Positions 24,226 through 34,382 of a stretch of 64,000 nt of DNA are shown here, in pieces. Numbering within the stretch: the first letter of the stretch is position 1; every line of letters starts with the position of its first letter. Both the position numbers and the translations under genes were made by a program. The DNA lies in contig NC_046683.1 of the NCBI RefSeq assembly GCF_009870125.1, positions 51,909,869 to 51,973,868 of the forward strand, read 5' to 3'. The notes beneath the pieces are model-generated. The model was not told where the DNA came from. It did not search any database and was given only the letters and a program-made list of their open reading frames with translations. The stretch is from Drosophila pseudoobscura (taxonomy: Eukaryota; Arthropoda; Insecta; Diptera; Drosophilidae).

Positions 24226-26645
24226 ATCACAAATAAAAATCAGAAATAATCATTATTCAACAAAGATTATAATTATAGAATACAAATTAAAAATAATAAT
24301 TATTCAATAAAAATCAAGAATAACAATTAAAATAATAGTTATTCAATAAAAATCAAGAATAACAATTATAATAATAGTTATCCGAAAAAAATCAAGAATA
24401 ACAATTATAATAATAGTTATTCAATAAAAATCAAGAATAACAATTATAATAACAATTATTCAATAAAAATCAAGAATAACAATTATAATAACAATTATTC
24501 AATAAAAATCAAGAATAACAATTATAATAAAAGTTATTCGAAAAAATCAAGAATAACAATTATAATAATAGTTATTCGAAAAAAATCAAGAATAACAATT
24601 ATAATAATAGTTATTCAATAAAAATCAAGAATAACAATTATAATAATAGTTATTCAATAAAAATCAAGAATAACAATTATAATAACAATTATTCAATAAA
24701 AATCAAGAATAACAATTATAATAATAGCTATTCGAAAAAAATCAAGAATAACAATTATAATAATAGTTATTCAATAAAAATCAAGAATAACAATTATAAT
24801 AATAGTTATTCGAAAAAAATCAAGAATAACAATTATAATAATAGTTATTCAATAAAAATCAAGAATAACAATTATAATAATAGTTATTCAATAAAAATCA
24901 AGAATAACAATTATAATAACAATTATTCATTAAAAATTAAGAATAACAATTATAATAATAGTTATTCGAAAAAATCAAGAATAACAATTATAATAATAGT
25001 TATTCAATATAAATCAAGAATAACAATTATAATAATAGTTATTCGAAAAAAATCAAGAATAACAATTATAATAATAGTTATTCAATAAAAATCAAGAATA
25101 ACAATTATTATAATAGTTATTCGAAAAAAATCAAGAATAACAATTATAATAATAGTTATTCAATAAAAATCAAGAATAACAATTATAATAATAGTTATTC
25201 AATAAAAATCAAGAATAACAATTATAATAACAATTATTCGATAAAAATCAAGAATAACAATTATAATAATAGTTATTCAATAAAAATCAAGAATAACAAT
25301 TATAATAACAATTATTCGATAAAAATCAAGAATAACAATTATAATAATAGTTATTCGAAAAAATCAAGAATAACAATTATAATAATAGTTATTCAATATA
25401 AATCAAGAATAACAATTATAATAATAGTTATTCGAAAAAAATCAAGAATAACAATTATAATAATAGTTATTCAATAAAAATTAAGAATAACAATTATAAT
25501 AATAGTTATTCAATAAAAATCAAGAATAACAATTATAATAACAATTATTCATTAAAAATTAAGAATAACAATTATAATAATAGTTATTCGAAAAAATCAA
25601 GAATAACAATTATAATAATAGTTATTCAATATAAATCAAGAATAACAATTATAATAATAGTTATTCGAAAAAAATCAAGAATAACAATTATAATAATAGT
25701 TATTCAATAAAAATCAAGAATAACAATTATTATAATAGTTATTCGAAAAAAATCAAGAATAACAATTATAATAATAGTTATTCAATAAAAATCAAGAATA
25801 ACAATTATTATAATAGTTATTCGAAAAAAATCAAGAATAACAATTATAATAATAGTTATTCAATAAAAATCAAGAATAACAATTATAATAATAGTTATTC
25901 AATAAAAATCAAGAATAACAATTATAATAACAATTATTCGATAAAAATCAAGAATAACAATTATAATAATAGTTATTCAATAAAAATCAAGAATAACAAT
26001 TATTATAATAGTTATTCAATAAAAATCAAGAATAACAATTATAATAATAGTTATTCAATAAAAATCAAGAATAACAATTATTATAATAGTTATTCAATAA
26101 AAATCAAGAATAACAATTATAATAACAATTATTCAATAAAAATCAAGAATAACAATTATAATAATAGTTATTCAATAAAAATCAAGAATAACAATTATAA
26201 TAATAGTTATTCAATAAAAATCAAGAATAACAATTATTATAATAGTTATTCAATAAAAATCAAGAATAACAATTATAATAATAGTTATTCAATAAAAATC
26301 AAGAATAACAATTATTATAATAGTTATTCGAAAAAAATCAAGAATAACAATTATAATAATAGTTATTCAATAAAAATCAAGAATAACAATTATAATAATA
26401 GTTATTCGAAAAAAATCAAGAATAACAATTATAATAATAGTTATTCAATAAAAATCAAGAATAACAATTATTATAATAGTTATTCGAAAAAAATCAAGAA
26501 TAACAATTATAATAATAGTTATTCAATAAAAATCAAGAATAACAATTATAATAATAGTTATTCGAAAAAAATCAAGAATAACAATTATAATAATAGTTAT
26601 TCAATAAAAATCAAGAATAACAATTATAATAATAATTTTTCAATA
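24226..26645 (+). repeat. 39-bp satellite array, about 60 copies
   Basis: Tandem units of 39 bp fill about 2.4 kb, with a few 38-bp units that have lost one A (near 24541, 24968, 25355 and 25595). The unit is over 85 percent A+T. It contains AATAAC...GTTATT, a 6-bp inverted repeat around an AT core, and ends in either CAATAAAAATC or CGAAAAAAATC. Early units (24226-24320) are degenerate and the interior is very homogeneous, as expected of turnover by unequal exchange. A 622-bp block is repeated within the array (24921 and 25543 start the same distinctive CATTAAAAATTAAG variant). A Tc1-like relic follows immediately. Confidence 0.97.
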
Positions 26646-27188
26646 ATGCGGTGAAACAGTCCCAGACCATAATCGAAGCGCCACAATGTTTAACGGTCTT
26701 CTTTGTGTATTCTAGAGTTAATTATTTGTTGGGAGGACATCGTAGATATAGTTTACCAACACTTCTAAAGACATTAAACTTGGATTTTTCGATCCAAACA
26801 ATAACATTCATGATGGACAGCAATCGACTTAGGTCCCCACTTGCCCCCACTTGCCACTTGCCTGGATATTTTAACATGACAACGACCCGATACATTGCTG
26901 CAGGATAGTCAAGTCGTGGCTTAACCAAGAGGTAATCAAAGTTTTGTAATAGCCTCCGCAGAGTCCCGAACTGAACCGTATAGAGAACTTGTTGGAAAAT
27001 TTAAACCAAGTCGTTGCCCAAAAAAAAACAGCAATTAAAAGGATTTGTGCCGAATTTTACACGAAGAATGGAGGAAAATCACCCCTCAACAGCGGGCACG
27101 TCCTGTAGATTCGTAAATAAAAACTTTTCTTGATTTTCGCTTAAATTCTTGGTGTAGTTCTTGTGGCTTAAGTGTATGAGCACCACTG
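26646..27188 (+). mobile_element. Tc1-like DNA transposon relic (3' part)
   Basis: Conceptual translation gives broken but clear Tc1/mariner C-terminal transposase motifs: QHDNDPIH (the DNDPKH catalytic region), VKSWL, WPPQSPELNRIENLLENL, VAQKKTAIKRI and EWRKITPQQRARPVDS. The pieces lie in more than one frame, so it is inactive. After the ORF, the sequence runs to GAGCACCACTG followed by TA at 27189-27190. This looks like a terminal inverted repeat end with the TA target site. No matching 5' terminal repeat is visible to the left, where the satellite array lies. Confidence 0.8.
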
Positions 27189-29592
27189 TAAGTACCAGCA
27201 GTACAATTATATATACATATGTATGTACTATAGATATGAATAATTAAGTGTATTATTGACTTCTTTAATGACTTATACAAAAATATGGCTTGCAATGGTC
27301 ACTTTCATGCATGGCTTCGCACGCTCGTGGCCAAGTTATAGTAGAATTGAATTTATAGACTGCCCTTTGTTGCCATCTGGCGCATGCAAAGTGCAAACAA
27401 ATGATTATTAGCTGCCAACAGCACAGCGGGCGGCAGCCACTACTCCATCTTCACAATGAAAGCACCAAGGGATTCCTATACAAATGTGGCATTCTGAATA
27501 GAAAGGAATTACCACGGGAATGGGGTGCGGATGTATGGAGTGTGCCTTGGTCAAGGCGAGAGCAAGAGCAGGGCTTCAATGCAATTTCACATTCTCGTGG
27601 TTCCTCTTTAAAGTCTGACAGTATCCGATCAACAAGATATGGCATCATACAGTGACGTACCCAAATGGATCGCTCAGTATAAAGGTCACCTGCTAATGGC
27701 TGCAATTAGGCCAGTCACATAAACAGGAAATGATTTACAATCGTTGCTGCTGCTACTGCACTCCCAGAGGAGCCAGCAACACATGTACCTGTCATTGATA
27801 GCCTGAGTCTGAGTCCGCAGCGATTTATCAGTGGCAAAATCAATTAGTAGCTACGTAGCTTATCGTTGGGGATAAGGGATAAGGGGGGTCGTCCCAATGC
27901 GTCCCCCCATAACCCATTCATTATACGCACCGGTAGAGCAGTGTCATAAATATTCCCATCATCGTTTATAGGCATCGCCGGCAGGGCAAACGGGCACGGG
28001 CACCCATCAAATGGCCACAAATGAAAACCTGTTGATGTCCGCACAACCATACATCCATGGAGCAAAGGTTAACATCTTCTTCAGCTCTCGTAATTGAAGA
28101 AGCTCCTTTTTTTACTCCTTTTTTTTACTTAGGACAAGGGTATATTGTAATCGGGCAGATGTATGCAACAGGCAGCAGTAAGCATTTCCGACCCCATAGA
28201 GTACATTCTGCATCAGTCGAAGAGATACAATATATTCTCGATATAATGCATTCTGTTCATTCAGAATCAATTGGGTGTATTGCAGAGAAAGGCTTTTGAT
28301 GATTACAAAATAACATATGTATATGTTTTTGAAAATCACCCGACGGCTTAGCGTTGACGGATACATATGTTCGCTGTTGACTTTAAATTACTCAAACTGT
28401 GCCTTTCTTGTGGCCACGTTGAGTTTATTCATGCTCGTTTTTGTTCAGACTTTTTCGGGTGTTTGTTAAAATGGTTATGCATGAGTAATTCAAGAAAACT
28501 TTGATTTTTGCAGTCCTCTTGGGTGTTTCTATTTTCTTATAATATTAAGAGGTGTCTTTAATTCGACTAAACATAGGAGGACTATAGAGTTCTTACAATT
28601 TGTTATTTTCGAATACCCATACAAGGTGTGTGAAGTGCTCGGTGCCTGAAGAGGCGTCGCAATATCGTCATAAATATTCATGAAGCACTAAAAGGGTTGT
28701 TACTCGAATGCTTAGGTGAAACATGTGAAGCGTTCGCAGCCGCAGCCCACCCACAAGGGCCACAACATCGATGGCAGTGCGAATCGAAGGTGAACGGCAG
28801 GAAAGAATTGTATTTGTATTTGTGTTTGGTTAATTGCCGCGTCACCCCCCCGCTGACAGAAAGAAATGCAATATGCAATATGCTCGCTGAGTGGTTTCAC
28901 TTCATTGTAAGCGTGTTTAATTTTAAATGCCTGAAGGCGGGACCCCAACATGGAGCATGTACCTGAATTTGAATGAGTCCAAGGCCCACGCAGGCATCGT
29001 CCAGGCACAGTCCCAGTCCTGGCCGCGGGCTACAGTCTGGCCAATTCCCCAGGGGATTGGGGATGCGATGCGTTGGGTTCGGTCGGGACGAATAAACAAA
29101 AGTTGTAGGGCCGCGCATGTGTGCCATCAACTCAAGGAACTACAACACTACTTATACTGCCACATAGATGTGTATGGGGCACCCCGTCTTTGGCTATTTC
29201 CGTTGCAAGCGGCAGTGGGACTACAATGGAGGACAGGCGGACATCCTGGAACCAACCATTGTGAATGCGAATGTGTGCGTGCGCAGCGAAGAGCAGCCCT
29301 TGTTGTTGTTGGGACCCGAAGTCCGATTCGGCCATATCGCCGGGTCCACGCTCGGGCCGCGAGTCGCTTCCGTTTTGATTTATAAGCGACTGCTGCGCCG
29401 TGCTGCGTATCATTAGCAGTCGATCAACAGGTTTACGCACACGCAGCCCCATAGACAGGACTCCAGCTATACCACTGTCCTCTGTCACTCCTTCATATGC
29501 ACGGTGCACAGGCTGTGCAACTGTCCGCTAATTGAGTTCCAAGTGTGCCCACAAATCCACTTATAAAAGTAATTTCATGTGGAAAAAACTAT
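27189..29592. other. Intergenic DNA between Tc1 relic and candidate Mip promoter
   Basis: No supported gene. Short ORFs are unremarkable. The stretch upstream of 29593 may hold Mip regulatory sequence. Confidence 0.4.
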
Positions 29593-29600
29593 TATAAAAG
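29593..29600 (+). promoter_or_regulatory. TATA box, probable Mip promoter
   Basis: TATAAAAG, a strong TATA box, predicts a start near 29624-29628. The sequence from there to 29740 ends in a good splice donor, CTCAG/GTGAGT at 29741. The next plus-strand gene is Mip, whose coding exon begins right after a splice acceptor, so assignment to Mip is an inference from order and strand. Confidence 0.5.
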
Positions 29601-29623
29601 CAGAGAACAAAAATCAGGAATCC

Positions 29624-29740
29624 AATCAGAAGCCGCATTGTGAAAAAGTCGCCTGACCGCAGATACAAGCCCACGGAAGCCCAACACCCGTTCACTCTTT
29701 GATTATTAAAACAACGAAAATTGTGCAAGAATATACTCAG
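29624..29740 (+). other. Candidate noncoding first exon of Mip
   Basis: It lies between the TATA box at 29593 and a GTGAGT donor at 29741, and has no long ORF. Splicing to the acceptor TTTTCACAG ending at 32972 would remove 3232 nt and leave 5 nt before the Mip ATG. Confidence 0.4.
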
Positions 29741-32700
29741 GTGAGTGGTTTGGATATATTCAATATATGACGATGCGAGTGGTTCATAATCGAATCGTGG
29801 CAGATTGGGATGGGTTCCAAGGTCTTCCAGGAAAAGAGATTGAATTTAAAAAAGCAAAGTTATTGCGGTAGAAATATAATTAAAAATTAACTTCTGATTT
29901 TTTTAAAAATGTTGCTTGCACTGTATTTCATCAAATTCCGTAGGTGTATATAGATTTTTATTTTTATAAATATATTTAAAAAAAAAATTAAGGAATAGAG
30001 ACACTAAGTGGCTAGCATCTGTGCTCATTACTTTGTTTTAATAATTACTCATTAAAAGTATAAATTTAACCAAGTCGAAGTTTAAAAAAAAGTCTTATGA
30101 TTATTTCCTAAGATCAGAAAATAATATGTCCAAGCAAATTGACCATTTTAATATGCAATAATGTAGATTTTAATATCTCAGCAATCCTGCAAAATTATCT
30201 GAAAAGTACAAAAATGCTAAAATAAGGCCCCCTCTTCTTCTGAGGACATCCAGCATATCGATACCCTTTCTTCGTGTTTACTATTCTCGTTTTTGAAGGA
30301 ACACACCTTTATTCAACTTTCTTAGACATGGCAACAAACAAATTTAATTTATGCTGCAAACGTGACTATTAACTATTTACCAAGTAATATCTCGAACAAA
30401 TTTTTTGAGAATAAATTTATTATTAAATTATTAGCTTTGACAAAAAATAGTAAACTCCAGCGCGCTACATTTATTGCCTTTCAATATTTCCCAGAGTTCG
30501 GCCGGAACTAAAATAATTATAATTTTCTCAGCACTGCTTGGGTTGTTTGAAGACGTTGTCGGCTTAGCGGCCTAAATTTGATAAATAAATATCAATAAAT
30601 TATGCAGAACGAACTCTTTTGCATTAAAACAAAATCGAGTGTGGGTCGAGAGGGTAGACAGTGGTCTGAGTCTGGGTCTGGCCCAAGTAGCGCCTGCTTG
30701 AGACGAGCATTCTATTTGCACTTTTGCGGATATTCTGTTGATTTACGCATTTTCGGGAATGTCTGTGTCCCCCAAGCCCAAAGCAGCCTGGAATTGTGGA
30801 TGAAGATTTCCATTCACGCTCTTTTTTTAAAGGACAGGCAATAGGCGGTGTGGTGTGTTCCTTCTACGTGGGTGCTGTGAGACCTATTTAAACAAAATAC
30901 TTATAGGCAAATGCCATCCTTTGGCAAATATTTGCCGAGGCTATTTATCGAAGAGACACAATGAATAGGCGAGCTGGCAAATTCGATTTCCACCAAGCTG
31001 TTTAATTTTGGCGCGAAAATTTCGTTTCAATTTGTTTGCCCAGTAAACTGGGGGGAGTCCTCTCCAAAAGGATATGGCCAGGAGTGTGTTGTCTGTGTCC
31101 TCTTCAGAGGATGCGGCTGGTATGGTTGCCGTTGCCCTGACACCACATGAATTATTCTCAAGCAGGCAGGCAAATTAATAATGGACACAGACGAGGAGTC
31201 AACTACCAAATTCGGAAGAATGTCAGCCGCAAAGGCCATAAATATTTTCAGTTAATTTCAATTACAACTTGACCCTGCGCACGTTTTCTGCCAGTTTTCT
31301 TGGTTCCTAGCTGATTCCTGGATGGCCTCTTTTGGCCTCCCACTCCCACTGATTGTGGTCATAAAATTTGATGCGTGCTCCATCATCACGGTGGCCCTAT
31401 ATATTATAATTTGGTGCAAAGCCGCTAAAACTTTCATCTGAACGGCGTCAATCAATCAACGACAAGCGCACAAATTAAGTCCAATCTAAGCTAGCATAAG
31501 GCGGCCAGAGATCCGAGAGATGGGTTCACACTCGGACCATCATCAGTCAGGAGTCAGAAGTCAGTAGTCCGGGGCCAGTTCCAGCTGGCAAACGTGTTGG
31601 CTTTCCGCTGACGCGACGCCTCTCAATTAGTTAGCCAATCTAAGCGGCAACAAACAACATCATTTAATCAGGAGACGACCTCCCAGATAAGATACGACGG
31701 ACTTGCCATGCTGATTGACGCGCCGTGATTGTGGCGGGCTTTGAAGACTTCATTCGATGGAGATGACTTTCCAGGTTGGCGCCTCAATACGGTTCAGCCA
31801 GGAGGATTACTCCAAATGGGGCATTATATAAAGATAGGGGTAGGAAATTTATATGATGATTCGAACTTCTGCAGGAATATAGGCAACACATTTCTATCGA
31901 CGGTATTTCGGCAAAGATATGTTCATGACAGTACTTCTTGCTGTTTTTTATCCATGTTTATATAAGCAGGATAGGGATTTGATAGCTTTTAAGTATATTC
32001 TGTATACTGACATGTATGCTAATAAATATGGTTGTGCAGCATATGCGAGCGCATGGGTGAAACTACTTTGGCAGGAAGTGCAAACAAATATCAACCCACT
32101 TCCTGCCTCCATTCTGCTTTTAGCTGCCTTTTGTCTAGTCTTTGGAGCGACCGCAAGTGCAATCGCAAGGCACTTAAGCCGCTGGTCAAACAAACCCATA
32201 ATCTTGACTATAAGAAAGCATATTAACTTTTTAAAGCATCATTATCGACTTGAAATGGCCTTTCGCCGGCCTCTTCCTTTTCTATCTCAAGCTCCTAACT
32301 CCCTTTCATTCGACGGCAAATCAGCAATGGCATGGAGTCCAGTGGAGAGCAGAGCTGAGAAGTGCGTAGGATTACCGCCAATAGGCAGAGATATACGCGT
32401 ATCCCCAATCATTCCGCTGCGTTGGCCTCGCCTTCTGCTTCGTGCCTCCTGTTGCCAGCAAACATTCCGAACTCCCTCCATGCGGCCTCCCGCTGGTTGC
32501 TACCTCAGGAGAAGGACATTAATAGGCCATAAATTGTAACTGTTATGCGCTGTTGCCTTTTAACGCAGCGGTCGACAGGCGGCATGACATGACCTCCGAC
32601 ATCCAGCTGGGCGGGGATTCCTACTGGAAGCTCCCACCCCAACCGCTTTCAATTAGAGAGGTTATTTAGCTAAATCGTTATGCTTGTTCCCCCCCCCCCC

Positions 32701-32977
32701 CCCCCCCCTTGTACGGAACCCTCTTGTTGGAGTAATTTTTAAGCGTGGGCGGAAATGATTGCCATTGAACGGGGGTGGGAAGAAACAAAACGCTCCCCAG
32801 GACCCCCGTGGACCCCCAGGGAGCAGTCGAGTGGCGTAGGCTTTGACTTAATTGAGCATACCTCGAGGCGCTGCGGTTGAGCCTCGAGGCCTCAGTGGAG
32901 ACTCAGGCTCAGTCTCAGTCTCAGCTTCATTTACATGTACATTTCCATTTCGCTTTTTTCATATTTTCACAGTGAGC
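29741..32977 (+). other. Probable 5' intron of Mip
   Basis: AT-rich DNA with no supported gene. It contains an unassigned 206-codon ORF at 31919-32539 and a 20-base C run at 32689-32708. The stretch ends in TTTTCATATTTTCACAG, a good polypyrimidine tract and acceptor. Confidence 0.4.
32689..32708 (+). repeat. Poly(C) run of 20
   Basis: A pure cytosine homopolymer of 20, flanked by TT on both sides. Long C/G runs are uncommon in fly DNA and easily mis-sized in sequencing or assembly. Confidence 0.9.
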
Positions 32978-33613
32978 ATGGCCCACACGAAGACAAAGAC
33001 CCAGAATCGCATATTGCTGGTGGTAGTGTTGCTTCTGTGCAGTGCCTGCAGCAGCCTGGCCACCGGTAGCATCGCTAGCACCGCCAGCAACGAACCGAGT
33101 GGCCTCTCCGAGCAGGTGGTGGATCAAATGAGCGACAGCGAATTGTACAGTAACAACAAGCGGGCCTGGCAGTCGCTGCAGAGCTCTTGGGGCAAACGGA
33201 GCAGGGACGGGCCTGATGGGTCGGAGGCATCGTTCGGTGGAGACGACAACATCTACATGACTGGACACTTTGTGCCCTTGGTGATCACAGATGGGACCAA
33301 TACCATCGACTGGGACACCTTCGAGCGGCTGGCCAGCAACCAGGACATGCAGCCACAGACGCTGCAACAGCAGCAATCAGGCGAGGATATGGTTGAGGAC
33401 CCGGAGGCGGCCGGCAACATGGAGAAGCGGGCCTGGAAGAGCATGAATGTGGCCTGGGGCAAGCGCCGTCAGGCTCAAGGCTGGAACAAATTCAGGGGCG
33501 CATGGGGCAAGCGCGAGCCCACTTGGAACAACCTGAAGGGTATGTGGGGCAAGCGCGATCAGTGGCAGAAGCTGCATGGTGGCTGGGGCAAGCGCTCCAT
33601 GGCCCTCAACTAA
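32978..33613 (+). CDS. Mip: Myoinhibitory peptide (allatostatin B) precursor
   Basis: A neuropeptide prohormone of 211 residues. Residues 12-30 (ILLVVVLLLCSACSSLATG) form a signal peptide. Five W-X6-W-amide peptides, each followed by GKR (amidation Gly plus dibasic site), can be read: AWQSLQSSW (63-71), AWKSMNVAW (152-160), RQAQGWNKFRGAW (164-176), EPTWNNLKGMW (180-190) and DQWQKLHGGW (194-203), then SMALN. These equal the D. melanogaster Mip peptides as I recall them. The peptides act on the sex peptide receptor and inhibit muscle and hormone release. Peptide 1 is separated from the other four by an 80-residue acidic spacer. I chose the ATG at 32978 because a splice acceptor ends at 32972; the frame is open farther upstream, but that part is probably intron. 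Confidence 0.97.
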   Translation: MAHTKTKTQNRILLVVVLLLCSACSSLATGSIASTASNEPSGLSEQVVDQMSDSELYSNNKRAWQSLQSSWGKRSRDGPDGSEASFGGDDNIYMTGHFVPLVITDGTNTIDWDTFERLASNQDMQPQTLQQQQSGEDMVEDPEAAGNMEKRAWKSMNVAWGKRRQAQGWNKFRGAWGKREPTWNNLKGMWGKRDQWQKLHGGWGKRSMALN

Positions 33614-34382
33614 ACACCAGTACAAACGTTAAACTACCCCAACACTAACCAGGCATTACCATTACCCAACTGTATCTAACCAATAATAATATGTGTATGT
33701 GTGTTCCCCCATAGATGTTCCGTTCCATTTCCAGCCTAAGCATTGTGGAAGCTGTCCTAGAGACCTGCTCCCAGGCACCATCGGGAACGGGGAAACAAAA
33801 GTCAATTCCGAAAATGTATGAAAGCCAGCGCCAGATACACAATACGTAGACATATTCAGAATGTATTCTGGATGAATCCAGTATTATTATAGCCATTATA
33901 TCCACTATACGAGTACAGTACTATCTTAAACTTTTTTTTTAGCACCTAGCATCTCTCAGTATACCAGAACAAAGGAATATATCAAAAGAATATCGCTTTT
34001 ATTTAGTGACGTTAACTTAGTTAATGAATTGTGCATATATTTATATTTAAATATACAATACATAAATACAAAGAGATATACCAAATGGCAATTATAAATA
34101 TGAAATGCAAATACGTTAAAACAAAAACTTGATATAATTTTAGATGTTTCTTTGGGCTCCATGTGGGGGTCAGTGTTGATAAGTCTATTAACCATGGAAA
34201 GACTAAAGGCATGTTCCAATTCAATGAGAACCAGATCTCAGAGCCTATAGGAGGTTGGGAAGCACATACTCTGAGCAAATAATGTCATTGCTTAAACTCA
34301 TTTGGTTTTTGGCTCAGAACTTATCCGTATTTTGAAGATTCATCAACTTATACAATATACTAAAATAGGCAAAACGTAAACA
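33614..34382. other. Mip 3' UTR and spacer before brv2
   Basis: AT-rich, with no ORF of note. The Mip 3' end and the brv2 promoter must both lie in these 769 nt. I see neither a canonical AATAAA close to Mip nor a clear TATA box before brv2. Confidence 0.5.

Noticed and set aside
24226-26645. CRISPR-like array
   Set aside because: Units are contiguous with no unique spacers, and the genome is a fly's. It is a satellite.
32852-32977. Upstream extension of the Mip protein
   Set aside because: The frame is open from 32852, but a splice acceptor ends at 32972 and the signal peptide follows the ATG at 32978.
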